Assembly: GCA_963573305.1 (NCBI GenBank)
Contig: OY754329.1
Location: 63,919,084-63,983,083, forward strand
Length of the DNA stretch: 64,000 nucleotides
Reading direction: 5' to 3'
DNA from: Pyrrhosoma nymphula
Taxonomy: Eukaryota; Arthropoda; Insecta; Odonata; Coenagrionidae
Shown here in pieces: positions 35,735 through 48,149 of the stretch. The translations under genes were made by a program, and so were the position numbers. Each line of letters begins with the position of its first letter. Position 1 is the stretch's first letter. Under the pieces are notes generated by a model, which saw only the letters and a list, made by a program, of their open reading frames with translations, made no database searches and was not told where the DNA came from.

Positions 35735-36335
35735 CCTACTAACTAAATGCCTCAAGACCAAAGTTTTGATTTTCGGTCTACAAAATCCGAAATGTATTCT
35801 TTTCACACTCAAATAATCCAAGCGTATGTGTTAGCGTGGTATTGAAATGAGCGTTATTCTAGCTACGAGTTAGCTACGCTTTAGCGACAGATAAATGAAC
35901 CGGAATCGGATTTTTTTTGTTCCGTAGATAATTGTAAGATGAATTAGCGACGGCTATCCAAGCGACTGATCCGCTAACCCGGAACCGGAATCACATTCGT
36001 AGCAACAGTCGCTAATATCATCGCTACGTGAAGATAGCGAACGCTAATAAGAACCAGAATTGACACCAGAGCATTCGTTTCAACGTGAAAAATCAGGGTG
36101 CATCGGTTACTGTTGTGCATTCCCGACGGCCCTCCACATGAAACATACGATTATTCCATAAAGCGATTAATCCGCTCGTCACAGATATTTCCACAGAAAA
36201 AATCACATGAACATTTTTCCGATTCTTCATCGATCGATTGTGCTACCCATCAAGCAAGCTCATTCTCGACGATCCTTCTCATGGATCTTATGATTCTTCC
36301 GCTCGTCACAGAACCAACGGAACTTCACAGAAAAC
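35735..36335. other. No gene; possible decayed MITE
   Basis: About 35,830-36,070 is dense in GCTAA, TAGCG and GAACCGGAATC-like strings in both orientations, typical of a decayed non-autonomous transposon. I could not define paired ends. Confidence 0.35.
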
Positions 36336-36341
36336 TCATAT

Positions 36342-36888
36342 GGGGCCATTCAAGTATTACGTAAGACGTTTTGGGGAGGGAGGGGGGTTGAGCTTTTCTT
36401 GCGTTGTCTTACGCAGGGGAGTTAGGGGGACTGAGACCATCTCACGTCATGTATAAGTCACTTCTGAATTCGTATTTTTATCACTTTTAAAAATTAGTTT
36501 GGAAACTAATAATTAGTTGGAAAAATCTTACTTTTTTAGGATCACCGCCGCGGCGGTACGCCTGAATGTATGCTAAACTATAGAAAACCGTACAACCAAT
36601 TCCTTGCGTTCATTAGTTAGGAGATGCCGCATTTTCAGAGATCACATGTTTTGCGAGTCGTGCGTACAGCGAAATATCAAAAACCGTTATCGACATCCGT
36701 GATGAGGTCAGTTTTTGCGCATTTTGACATAGAATTCCTCATAGTTTGCTATCTATTCCCATTGTTTCAAAAATGTCAGATAACTTATGTAAGATTGGGA
36801 GGGTTCGTGAAATCTTACGTTGTTTTACATGGCGGAGGGAGGGTTAAAAAGTGGCAAAAATTGCCTTACGTAATACTTGATCAGCCCC
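36342..36888. mobile_element. 547-bp MITE with GGGGCC/GGGGCT ends, TAT TSD
   Basis: The left end reads GGGGCCATTCAAGTATTACG and the right end, in reverse complement, GGGGCTGATCAAGTATTACG. The similarity continues for some 25 nt. TAT lies on both sides (36,339-36,341 and 36,889-36,891). Internally, purine-rich GGGGAGGGAGG near the left end answers a CCTCCCTCCGCC-type block at the right. A perfect 14-nt palindrome, ACCGCCGCGGCGGT, lies at 36,544-36,557. No transposase is present. Elements with this kind of terminus are widespread in insects, to my knowledge. Confidence 0.87.
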
Positions 36889-36899
36889 TATGATTATTT

Positions 36900-39800
36900 A
36901 CCGATTCTTAAAGTAATCGATTATGCCTTCCAGATTTGTATACTGAATTATTCCGTCACAATTATCTAATGATACAATTAATTGATGACCGAGAATTTTC
37001 ACCCATCTTTAGGTTAAAAGTAAATTCTGCTCTATCTGCAATAAAGTTAAATATTCTCAACTTCTTTTTTCTTCACTCTGTGGTAATATACAGTTTCTTT
37101 ACATACATTTATCGTTTTTTTCGACCAAAAAATCTCATTGGTATTGGCGCAAGAGTTGGAATTGTTTTCTTTCTTACAACGCATCAGCATAACGTAGACT
37201 GGCCACTAAATAAAGAAACAAATAATTACTCACCAGTAGTTTTAAGATGCAAAGAATCTAATAAAAAACATTATGGTATTGTTTAACAGTAGCGACAGCT
37301 AGTGGAAAAACAATGAAACCGTACACTAACGGTACTCTTCCATCAGAGGGTGATAGCATTAAACTCCAGGGGCTCTAGACTAATGGAACTGCTAAACATT
37401 TATCATCCGCAAATATCTAATGCTTTTATTAACTTTGTAACGGTATAAAAGGGCGAGGCATATGGGCAGAGTGGTAAAAAAAGAATGGCTTTTTAGATCA
37501 TGATGTAATGAGTGACAACGTAGATACATATACCAATGACACTGGAACATTTGTCTCTTGGTCACGGAAATAGGCGAATGAAATATTGAATCAGTATATT
37601 ATTGGGATTTTTTTAGCATCATCAGCAGACTTAAAATCCAAAAATTGTTTACCTGATTCTCTGAAATATCCTTTCTGCAAGCAGCTTTATTTCTTCATAA
37701 GTGAAAGTTTATTTTAAAATTCCAATTATACGCTAGATTAATTCCCCGAGTTATCACGAAAAGTTTTTTGCCGCGACCTTTCTTTGTGAGTGGATCGCTT
37801 AGTCCAATTAACATTCGTCATTCTTTTATAATCCTCCAATCTTCTCTCTTCAGGGATCCATTCCCGAACACCCAGATAATTATCATATGCGAAAGTAAAA
37901 ATGTGATTGCATATTTTTGTCGATTTAGTATTGTTAAGTTGGCACACCCTGTCCGCATGGGATAATTGCGATATGGAAAATGTCAAGCGGTAGTGTAGCA
38001 TGTGATACTTCAATGAAAGCACGCGATAATCTGTTATTTACGCATGTGATAAATTATCACGGCAGTTCCGGGATTGACCAGAAGTTTCTAGAATATTATG
38101 ACCTGATTCCTAATCAAGAAGTAAAACTGTTCATAAGAATTATCTGGGACAGGCACGCCGAAAAAGTTTGTCTGCACCGAACTGGTGTGGCAATCCATAG
38201 TGCGTGCGTACGGCGATCCTCTCGAATTAGGGGACGGAATTCCTTTCATGTAAGGCGTTTGTGTTGGGGCAGGAAATATACTATATAACGCCATATGACG
38301 CGAGTCACGGGAATCCTTGAAAAGCGATCGTATTTTCCTTAAGAAAAGTTTTACTTTCGACGCTGAAGAGTGTGAAGCAGTAATCAGTTCCTGCTCCTCA
38401 ATTTACAAAGGGAAGGCAAGAATGCACCCCAACTACTTGCCCCCCCCTTCCCCCCTCAAATACCCGTCTATGCTATGGGATGCCGTTGTTATATATATTG
38501 CCATTATATAACTGTCAGAATCTGCGAAAAAGGTGGACATAAATGTATTAACCATCTTGTGTTACAGTGTGACTGTTTTTCTTACCTGGCTGACAATCGT
38601 ACTGCAAAAGTCTTTGTCTGAACGGGACTTTTTGATCATTTTTTTGCATGAGCAATAACTCCGCCGATATGGGTTGCATAAAAATTGTCCATTTTCCGCC
38701 ATTTTGTTGGCAGTGTGGCCTTGACGTACCGAAAGCAAGCTTGTGGATTTCGGCAGCTCATAAATCTTCGGAGGCTCTTAGTTCGACGAGGGTTCAAAGA
38801 AAGCCGGGCCCCTGAAGGCGGTTGTACAAAACTTCTCGAGTGGAGACAAATTACTACAGTTTGTGTTTCTTAAGAGTTGACGGTTTTTGAAGTTGTGCGA
38901 ATATTCAATTAACGCTCAGTTTTTGGCTAATGGTACCCACCAGTGAAGGACAAATCAGAGGAAGAAAGTGAGGAGATGGTAACTTAAGATTTTGAACTTG
39001 GTATCTCAAAGTTACCATGAAAGGCATATGTTTTTTTCTATTCCGATAGGTAACTTATGTAATTTTAGAATGCGTTAATTGACTAATTAATATCCACGAA
39101 GTGAGTGCAAGCTCACTCACTTTTAAGACTTAATATAAGATAATTTTTTTAAGGGATCATATTCAGTATCACAATTACAATTTAAACCTGTATCTGAAAT
39201 ATTATGGTTCTCGAGGGCTGCAGCAAGGAATGGACATAGCCTAAAGGGAAGTTTGCGGCTCCTCTACCCTCTGACACTTAATGGAGGTAATTGCCAAGGA
39301 GTAAATAATGTCAAACTTTGATGCGTCGTAATGAATCGGAGACTGAATAATGCTTTGAGTTGTAGATACAACGAGATACTGAAACTTTACTTGCGCTGAA
39401 AAATTTAATGCAGAGAACTATCCAGCGTTCTTGAAGCATCTTTTGTATTACTGAAAGTTCGACTTTCGCGTTTGAGTTCAACTATACCATGTAATGACCT
39501 ATCTTATGTACCTGCTGCTCCTAGTTGCAATGAGGCATCTTTATCGCATTTGTGACTTAATAGCTTCCTTTCTATTGAGCCTCCAGATTTTTACAATGAA
39601 CGAGTCGTGAAATAATCACTCTTTGCAAATGAACTTGAGCTTTCGAGGTGAAGAAATCGGTGGACGTGCCTGTTATTCTGTATGAGGCCATATCTCATTG
39701 TCCCATTGAAACTTCTATAACCTCACGTTGGCCAATCAACGAAGCCCGTAGCGTTAAAGTTATCGGCGGTAAGTGTAGCGGATTGAATTGCCTTTCATAA

Positions 39801-40980
39801 TTGTCACCACAATAGGTAAGCCTTGCTCCGAGTGACTCGTAATTTCTTCGGTATGTGGTCGTATTATCGATTTAAGGTAGTTCTGCGTATTTGGATTAGA
39901 TGGAGATATGTGCCGTTTGGTACGGAGGATTCCGCGGATTATTTGATGAGTTTTTTTTATTAAAAGAAGCAGAAATTATCAACATGGAAGACGGCTATCC
40001 TCTCTCTTCAACGTTCAAACGTCTTTTTCAACAATTCAATTAAAAGATCCATCCGGCCAATCTACGTGCGCTTGGGGGGTTATTTTGAAATCTCAATTTA
40101 GTGAGAATACGTCATAAAATGTCACTTTTTCGTAGTTCAACTCCCTCACCCAGTCGGTGTGACCATCTTAGGATCTCAAGCGGTGAACTGCCGGTCATGT
40201 GTTGGTCTTTTAGACGACTCATTCGCTCTGATCCGTATCTTTCGACTTTTGATCCGTTTCATTATCTCCGCCTGCCATTAGTTCCATCTCACCTGTCATA
40301 AAGAACGTGACATGGAGCCACCATCGTTTACACTTGAAGCTTGAGTTGGAAAATAAACAAGGGCGCGAAAGATACAAACGATTTTAAATCGTATTGTTGC
40401 AATTTGCTAAACGTGAAGAACTTCAGAATTTTCGACTCCAATATACTGGGCACTTGAAGGTATGCTTTATTTGAAATGCTTACGTTATTATTAGCTTGAA
40501 TTATCTGTGTATATATTTCGTATCAATATTTCCCAAACAATGTTGCTGATACCTTTGTTTTCGTGTGCCTATCCGCCAGTGTATGGAGAATGGAATTCAG
40601 TTATTTATACCATAATTTCATAATTTAAAAATATATTGCCTTAAAATCTACGTTCTTGGTTAGATATTTCCAGTGTTTGTGAATCGAACACTAATTAGAT
40701 GCACTTAATTTTTTTTAAATATTGAGTGATCGCTTACATGTCGCTTGAAGTTTTGACTGTATTTAAATTTTCGTGGTATGTACAGTGTAAGATATCTTCC
40801 GTAAGATGTTGAACAATCTGGGTATTCGCTAGTCTCGGCATATTTTATTTGATGTAAGGTAATTGAAGCTTCGACAATTCACGAACCGTTCGTGAGCCGA
40901 TCATTAAGAGAGGGAAACGGATCTCCCACCTTTCCACTAAGAGTCACTAAAAAGATGAGATTACAAAATAACCCCCCTGA
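36900..40980. other. No gene recognised
   Basis: About 4 kb without conserved frames. A short hairpin, AGTGAGTGCAAGCTCACTCACT, lies near 39,100-39,121. A C run near 38,440-38,456 is low-complexity. Confidence 0.4.
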
Positions 40981-40984
40981 CTAG

Positions 40985-41406
40985 GGGCCCGATTCTGATC
41001 TTCCACCAGTGGAAGACTGGTGGAAAGTTCCACCATTCGTTCATTGAACGACTCTTGATCCGTTAAATGAACGGCTCAATGCCCCCCTCTGGAGAGCCGA
41101 ACATCACAAACTTATGCCGATTTCCAACTTACCTTGAAACCGCGAACAAAAAAATGTCACCTTCCGCACGCTTACTTCCGTCGGACAGTTTCCACCACGA
41201 CACCAGCGCTGTTCCACCAAGTGGATGACGGGTGGAAGGGAAGCTTGACTTTCCACCAGTCATTGAACGATGAACGATGTAGTGAACGATTCTCTGTTGG
41301 AAGGTGGAACATGTGACGTAGTGTCGGAAAGTCATGACGTTTTGGTGGAAACTAATGACGTTTTGGTGGAAATGTTGAACATCGGGAAAGCATCAGAATC
41401 AGGCCC
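40985..41406. mobile_element. 422-bp MITE, PIF/Harbinger-like ends, TAG TSD
   Basis: The left end is GGGCCCGATTCTGATCTTCC and the right end, in reverse complement, GGGCCTGATTCTGATGCTTT. TAG flanks both sides (40,982-40,984 and 41,407-41,409). GGGCC-type ends and a 3-bp TSD starting TA fit PIF/Harbinger-type elements, although those usually use TWA. Internal TTCCACC and GGTGGAA strings recur many times in both orientations (two GACGTTTTGGTGGAAA copies near 41,336 and 41,358). No coding sequence. Confidence 0.85.
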
Positions 41407-41409
41407 TAG

Positions 41410-42475
41410 GTATATATAACGGAAAAGAATCTCTGAAGCTTATTCAGGATCTGACGTCGCTAGCTGTAACACGAGCGAAACTGTTGTCCATAAAAATGAA
41501 TCAATGCGGGAAAAACACGAATAAAAACAACTCATATGTGCCGTTTGTTTGGATTTCCCATTTTATACGTCACTTAGCAACCGCGTCGCTGTTATTCCAC
41601 ATCAACTTGATGACGTTTCCCCATTGTCCTCGTCTAATCCTTCAAATTATTGAACATGTTCCGTCTCCTCAAGGGCGATGTTTATCCACGGCATCCTTGA
41701 TTGCTTCCTGTAATGCCCCGCATTCTTTCTTGATACTCCCTGGATTAAATTTTCGAGCATTTCAGCACGGCCACTCTCATAGGTTCTCACCGGAAGATAA
41801 TTACTTTATCGGTAATCTTAAGAAGAACTAATAAGTTTAAAAAATCCTTGAGCAAGTTATTGTGCAATCTGCTTAACGTTTCATGCTCTTGAAGGAGAGA
41901 TTAAACAAGTAGGAACTGCTTGCATCGTTAATATCTAATGAAACTGTTTTTGTTTTCATAGAAAATGGTTAAGTAGATGCGAAAATAAAGCAGTAAAAGT
42001 TTTCTGTCCGGTTATTTTCAGACGAAAAGGAAGACGCATTCGAAATAAAAATGATTTCGAGTAATAATATGTTGAAGATCAATCACTAACTTGGTATCAC
42101 TTTGCGAGTGCTGAAAATTGTTATGGCTGTAAATGATCCATCATGGATTACGGACCTATTTACAATGGCTGACGATATTAGGATGAGATCCTCAGTTACT
42201 AACATAATCAATGAGGAGTGCATGATTCCATATCGAGATTCAAAGATCGATATTAAACTTTTAACGTAGAACATTTGCTAGAATTAACACTTGATTTTTT
42301 AAGCTAGCTTGATGCTGTTTTTTTTCGAAATTATTTCGCGAACGACTATATGCTACGTCATTTCGAGGTTCTTATGTATCTCTGGATGTGTGTGTTTGCT
42401 CAGTCCTGAAAATTATCACTCAAGAGTCCAATAAAACCATAGCTCCTAAAACTTTGTAACATATGTAATGCAGTG
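41410..42475. other. No gene recognised
   Basis: AT-rich sequence. The open frame at 41,484-41,831 has no recognisable domain and no codon bias. Confidence 0.4.
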
Positions 42476-42482
42476 CATGTTT

Positions 42483-42552
42483 TGGTGAAAATTTACTCCC
42501 TCCACACGTGTTTGGGGTGGCTCACAGGATAAAATGGTGATGTAGATGAAGA
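42483..42552 (-). repeat. Fragment of the GTGTGTGGC dispersed repeat
   Basis: In reverse complement it reads CATCTACATCACC, then TGTGAGCCACCCC, then ACACGTGTGGAGGGAG. This follows the order of the fuller copy at 58,708-58,900 (ATCTACATCTACG, GCAAGCCACC, GGTGTGTGGCACGG). Only about 70 bp are recognisable. Confidence 0.6.
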
Positions 42553-42554
42553 AA

Positions 42555-45200
42555 TTCCCTCCCAAGGGATCTTCGATTATTCACGAAACGTAGTTCAAGT
42601 TTGTCCCATCTTGCAAGCTTCTAAAGAGTACCGCTCGCGTCTTTAAACCAGGGTACCCTTCATTTCGCAACGTTGAAGGACATAGGAAAAAATCGCAACA
42701 GAAATGAATCTGGATATTTGCAAGCTATGCGGTAATTTTCAAAGCACAGAATTGGAGCGAAATGGAACGGCGGAGCCTTTTCCCTTAAAGGAAGAAATCA
42801 ATTGTACTGATCGTGGAGAAATTCCTTCGTGTTCCGAGTCATTCCGTACGTGCGTTAACTGGCGTTTGGATTGGAGCGATAATTGAATGCCGCTCAATTT
42901 AGACGGAATCTCGTAGAATCCTGGAGAATATGAGAGTTTAGCCAATGATTTTCTCTACGGATTCGGATTTTTATTTAGAAGCTGGGCATGTCCATGACAA
43001 TTAGGACAAATCTCATGAAATGAAATTAATGATAGCCGTTCTTTTCTTTTAGGGAGATATAAGCGTGGTAGAATATTTGTTGAAAAATAAAGAATGATGC
43101 AAACCAAGATAATATTCATCATTCCACATCTACGATAAAATTTACACTTTTAAAGTACCTATATTATCTGTGTCATGTCATTTTATTTAAAGTTGTTTAT
43201 GCTTTCATTAAGTTCTCTATTTGTTGACTAGTATCACATGAGTTGGACGAGGCGAAGACGACGCAAAAATCATGTACTTCGCTACTCATATGTAATATTT
43301 TTCAATGCATTATTGAAAAGTTTACTTAAGAATTTTAATTTTGTTAATGACATATGTCTACTCATGTTTGATGTTTTGATAAGGAGGACGTATTTTAACC
43401 GGAGTTACTGTTTTGTTAGGCACCAACCGTGTTATTGTTTTTCTTGAATAGCTATTAAATAAATTTCATTTATTTACGTGATATATTGTAGAGAATGAAT
43501 GTGTTTATCTCAAGAGCTGAAAATGAATTCAGTCTGTAATTATGAGACCAGAAAATTGAATCGGTACTGTACGATAGCATTGTTTTTTTTCAGATGGTAT
43601 AGATAAAGATCCTCCTCGGAATGTAAATAAACCTATCATTTCTAGCAATCTTTAATTACATAATTAATAAAAGTGTAATGACTCACTTTGATCAAGATGT
43701 TTTCGTTTGAACGTGCGAGAAAAGCGTTCTAGGGAAATTGAAACATTCCGTTGTCTGTAGAAGGTGGCCTCTTAAATCACTAAAATCCTCCCTAGCCTGT
43801 ATTAATGCCAAGCAAATTATTTAACCGTTAACTCATCAGATAACCTGTTACTTTCAAGAAAGTAATTTGTCCACCTGAACTCCTTTCCGAGAAAAATATT
43901 GACTCATTACGATTTGGAAGAAGCCTGTGATTTCTAAACAAACCGATTTCGTGTAATTAATCGTGACGCCCACAGATTACAATTCGGTCGGTGAAATTTC
44001 CGAAAGTACTGGCATCGACTTTTTGTGTTGGACGTGTGTTAACTCTAGTAATTAAAAAAAAGTACATGCTTTTTAACGATCTATCCGACCGGATGCAAGT
44101 ATTTGCGCGAGTCTTAATTGTAGACATTGGTCGTGAAAAAGGAGGAACGCAAAAATGTCCTTCATCGCACGAAAGGCGAGAAAGAATTACCTCCCTCTCA
44201 TTCCTTACCAGAACCACGACGAGCTCTGAGCAGCCGTGAATCCTACTTATTTTTCCCCTTTACCTCCCTTGCTCCAGTTGCCATCTGTTGGAAGATCTCT
44301 CGCTCTGATGTTCTCTTGGTTTTATACGGCGGCGTCCAGAAGTTTATTTCCTTTGTTGCCGGCAAAACCAGGTGCACGTCGTAAGGAGCCGTATATCTCT
44401 CAGGATTTTCTAGCCAATGGTGATACTTTCGGAAAAAAACTGGATATCTGTTGCGCCTAATTTATTATTTTATCTTTATTTCAAACAATCGAAAACTCCT
44501 TAATATTCTGCATAACTTCTCAATCAAATGATAGAATAACGTGGACTACTACATATATAAAATTCTAGCGATAAAATCTTTGTAGTATACTGAAAAACTC
44601 AAATATATTTTTCTTCCTTCTTCTATACTAGACAGTGGTCAGTTCTTCACTAATTCTTCCAGTATCTTTTTGGTCTCCTTACTCCTCGTCTACCAATTGG
44701 TAGGCTGATTTGTGTATTCTTTCCTATGCTATTGCTACCGATCCTATTTCCATGGTCGTTCAGTAAAATTTATTTTAGAATGAATATATATTTACCTTTA
44801 CCCCAGAAGGTTAAACATTTCCCTACGCTTGACTCGATCACGCGACCTTCGTGCTTAGCCGTCTCACCGTGTGCGAAGAATTTATTAAGCTAAATTATCT
44901 CTACGCTACTGATTAATCACAATTTTAGGTGGTGCAGCTTGATAATTAACTGACCCACTTACTCTGGAGGCGTGATATAAAACCACGTCTTTGAGCTTGG
45001 TACGCGGAGAACATCTTGGATGAGATGAATATGAATCGGCTCATTTATTTTCTGGTAAGGAAATTAGACTACGCTGCTCTGATTTCTATTAAGCCAACAC
45101 TGCGCATATGTAGTCATATAGCACTGTTTTTTCCTTCATAAATGTTTAAACCTAGGACGTGCTTTGTTAACATTACGTTCTGATAGGAAAAAACAGTGTT
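42555..45200. other. No gene recognised
   Basis: AT-rich DNA with short frames. None carries a recognisable domain, including 42,704-42,886, which has a single CKLC pair. Confidence 0.4.
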
Positions 45201-45206
45201 ATTCAG

Positions 45207-45660
45207 CCAACTCTCAACCTATCTTAAAAGTTCTGATACCGTTCTAATCACAATTAAATTTATAATTATTTTTTGTTTAAGCAAATTGTACGAAAAGTTT
45301 ACAGGTTTTTAACGATTTGCCATTAAACATTTGGAACGGCCGCCATTTTGAAACGTAAAAGCACAAAAATTTCAGTCAAATCTCAACCGATTTTAAGAAT
45401 TCAGGTACCGTTAGAATCGGTACTAATTTTACAACTTTTTTGTTTCTGGTAATGTTTTCGTAAAGTTAACAGGTTTTTTACAATTAACCATTGAAAATTT
45501 GGAACGACCGCCATTTTGAAACGGGAAATCATAACAGCTTTAATTTTTTTCCCAAGGAGATGTTAATAAGGTTAAGACATCCACAAAATTGTAAAGTAAA
45601 ATATTGAGCCGTACTTAAGCTATGGTTTTTTTGTAAAAAGCACATACAGACAGACAGACG
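45207..45660. repeat. Two-copy tandem duplication, 168-bp period
   Basis: TTGGAACGGCCGCCATTTTG at 45,331 recurs as TTGGAACGACCGCCATTTTG at 45,499. Upstream landmarks (CTCAACC, TACCGTT, TTTTTTGTTT, GTTTACAGG or GTTAACAGG) repeat in the same order. CAGACAGACAGACG follows near 45,647. This is non-coding interspersed repeat DNA. Confidence 0.75.
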
Positions 45661-45740
45661 CTAAACGAAGCGGAATTAAAAAAAACTTATTGAATATTTT
45701 TTGTTCTATTTCATGTGTAGAATCCGAAAATGTATAGCCA

Positions 45741-46230
45741 GTGCACTAGGGTGTTGCTTATTTTTTATTTTTTCTCGGATTTTTGATTTCTACCTCTTAA
45801 AATATGCTATGGGGTGCAGAATGGATATCAGCTGGGCGGATAGGGCGTAAGGCAATGAGGGTTGCAGGACCTATCAGCTGACCGCGAATGCGGCCCGCGA
45901 GCAACCGGCTCGCCGTTATGAGTGTGACGCGCGGCTGTAGCTCGCGGAAAAATATTTTATTCCTGGAAAACTGTTGAGCGAACGTAAAAATGGAGCGAAT
46001 TTCGACCCATTAGAACTGTAAAATTGTGCGTTACCCCTTAAATAGATGTTATTTCCTCAAATCAGGAGAATTGAATGTTATTGCATTTATGCTCTTTGAG
46101 CGACCTCTAAATGTTAAACAATCGGGCTGAAATTTTTAGGATATCCATTCTGCACCCCATAGCATATTTTAAGAGGTAGAAATAAAAAATCCGAGAAAAA
46201 ATAAAAAATAAGCAACACCCTACAGTGCAC
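45741..46230. mobile_element. 490-bp element with nearly identical 89-bp inverted ends
   Basis: The arms 45,741-45,829 and 46,140-46,230 are reverse complements with one substitution and a 2-nt indel. They contain GTGTTGCTTATTTTTTATTT and AAATATGCTATGGGGTGCAG. Between them lies about 310 bp of unique sequence, GC-richer near 45,850-45,950. No clear TSD. The arm identity suggests a young insertion or ongoing gene conversion. There is no transposase frame. Confidence 0.85.
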
Positions 46231-46599
46231 CTTTTTTGTGTCACCCAGTAAATGCTTTTTTTCCTGTCCGTTTGCTTTCTCCGCGTCTTCCTCTGAGGCT
46301 TTTGTTTTCGGGTACATACATGCACTGAGTGGTCTTTTTCCAGTTACTCAATTGAGAGTTTAATCGATTGCATGTACCCATTAATTTCACCCTCCACTCT
46401 TTTTTCTCATATATTTATTATTAAGCGCATTGCCAGGTCAACTTGAGCTGAAGAGAGAAATGGGATGAAGAAAAGTTTGAAGACGGGAAATCGGAGTAGA
46501 AAAATTTCCCCGTAACCCACCATAACCAATGGAAGGGATACATTGCAACTTGCGTTGTTGAAAAAATAAATAATAGGTCCACTTTTATTGTTGTCAATT

Positions 46600-46720
46600 A
46601 AGAAAACTTAACATTAAAAACTTGCCCCTCCACAGAATTGCGCATGACTTCAACTAGTTTCGCTGCACTTAAGCATCTTCAGGAAATATACCTGAATATG
46701 CTTTACGAGTAGTGTAGGGA
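46600..46720 (-). mobile_element. Repeat with hammerhead-like motif (locus 3)
   Basis: On the minus strand, near 46,683 to 46,655, the order is CCTGAAGA, T, GCT, a 7-nt loop, AGC, GAAAC. This is the same layout as the motif in the foldback elements. Only a partial element is visible, and no end repeats were found. Confidence 0.5.
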
Positions 46721-46974
46721 AATAAGATGGATTACCTAATAATAACCTACCCAATGGAATGCTTAGTTTTTGGAAAATTACCTGAATATGCTGCATTGAA
46801 GGGAAGCTAGTTGAGTAATAAATATATATTTTTATGAATAACGCATTTTTTAAAATTCACAACCGCAATACAATAATTGTACTTTTATAAAACTTTGCAG
46901 TATTTTATTGCTGTTATGAATGCCAAGAACTTCTACGAAAGGAAGCCTAGAGCAGTAAATTTCACTCACGAAGT

Positions 46975-47065
46975 TTTAAATCCGAAAGTGTATTGATTCA
47001 CAACGAAATTCCACAACATTTCGGTCTCAACCATCGCCCAAACGACCATTTTTATTGGAACCAGT
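46975..47065 (-). mobile_element. Degenerate copy of the hammerhead-like motif (locus 4)
   Basis: On the minus strand, near 47,042 to 47,019, the order is GGCGA, T, GGT, TGAG, ACC, GAAAT, followed by TTGTGGAATT. The conserved CTGA box is eroded, and the hairpin and GAAA box persist. It is a weaker member of the set. Confidence 0.4.
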
Positions 47066-47079
47066 TTCTAGCAGCTTGG

Positions 47080-47480
47080 GTCGGTGACGAACGTACTGCG
47101 GCATCCGCCCTGCATGAGCCGGCTTGAACATTCTCGAAGGAGTTTCGCTTGTCCCTTGAGTAACTATGCGAGAGGGCAAGGACACGGGAGCGAAAAGGGA
47201 GGGAATCCGTGCCTTCCGACTTCGGATTTGCGCGAATCTTTCTTTTACCTCTCCCTCTTCCTCTCGTGTCTGCCCCGGCGACTTTTCAATGCTTTCTCCT
47301 CTTCTTCCTTCTCTAACCTTCCCCGCGGACTAAGGGAAGGGGGGTGGGGGATTGGGGGTGGGGAGGCGGCGGGAGCACACTCGCTGATTGTTCGGTCACG
47401 TCTCTCTGAGAGAGGAATTGGAAGGATGGCCGGCGGCGAGAAGATGGACGTCCGCTGAAGGCCCTCCCCGCTTTTGTTGT
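47080..47480. promoter_or_regulatory. CpG-rich patch, possible promoter or 5' exon
   Basis: A GC- and CpG-rich patch with open frames on both strands (47,084-47,458 plus; several minus). The context around 47,425, AAGGATGGCCGGCGGCGAGA, resembles a good start codon context, but the frame stops after ten codons and I see no splice donor I trust. No protein family is recognised in any frame. Confidence 0.28.
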
Positions 47481-47929
47481 GTTCGTGTGTGTGTGCTTGA
47501 ATGAATGGTCGGCCGGCACAGGCCGGAAATGAAAGTCCCCGAAAATGACGAAAGTGAAAAAGAAGAAAAATAATAAAGTAGGAACGAGAATGCGAGGTGA
47601 GGTTTTTTCTTCTTCTTTCTCTCTCTCTCTCAACCTTTCGAAGTTGGAGGTGATGGGTAGTGGAGGCAAGTAGTCCTCTCAGTTTCATCTGCCACTCTTC
47701 GTGGAGAACTCTTGGAGAGTGGATTCGATCGGTTTGGAAGCTAGAGAATTGGCTTCCCATCCCCGATGGCTCCCGCACAAGAGTACATGTAGAGAAAATA
47801 TACGGAGGAGATAACATATATACTTGGAAGAACCACTGCATTATTGAAGGAAAGTACGCAGTAGGCCTTGTAGGTTCCGCAATACAGTTTATTTAAAACT
47901 CCATAACAGTCAAGTCATTCTCAAGTCCA

Positions 47930-48145
47930 CTTGCGTCACAGTTAGAAAAAGTAAAACACTGCCACACACACGCACAAGTTTACACACACCACTCTGTGAA
48001 TTTGTGTTTATAGATCGCTGTGTTTGACCTTTTACTTACTGTTGCGCAAGCGTACCCGAGGATGCCACAATCGGCGAAAACGGGAGTCGAGTTTTCAATA
48101 AATTGATTTGTGGAGCCTACAAAGTCTACCGCGTATTTTTATTCA
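47930..48145 (+). mobile_element. Repeat with hammerhead-like motif (locus 5)
   Basis: Near 48,056-48,082 the order is CCCGAGGA, T, GCC, ACAATC, GGC, GAAAACGGG. It is followed by GTCGAGTTTTCAATAAATTG. The layout matches the other loci, with one change in the first box. An ACACAC-rich stretch lies about 80 nt upstream. No inverted arm is visible, so this copy is linear or truncated. Confidence 0.5.
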
Positions 48146-48149
48146 ATAC

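Noticed and set aside
37590..37640. A further copy of the hammerhead-like motif (minus strand, CTGCTGATGATGC)
   Set aside because: The first box is partly present but no hairpin or GAAA box follows.
42704..42886. A small zinc-finger-like protein
   Set aside because: Only one C-x-x-C pair, no second pair or histidines at a usable spacing, and no codon bias.
47245..47841. A 198-codon minus-strand open frame
   Set aside because: It overlaps other open frames on both strands in GC-rich, purine-biased sequence. It is low-complexity (R, E, K and P-rich) without a domain.
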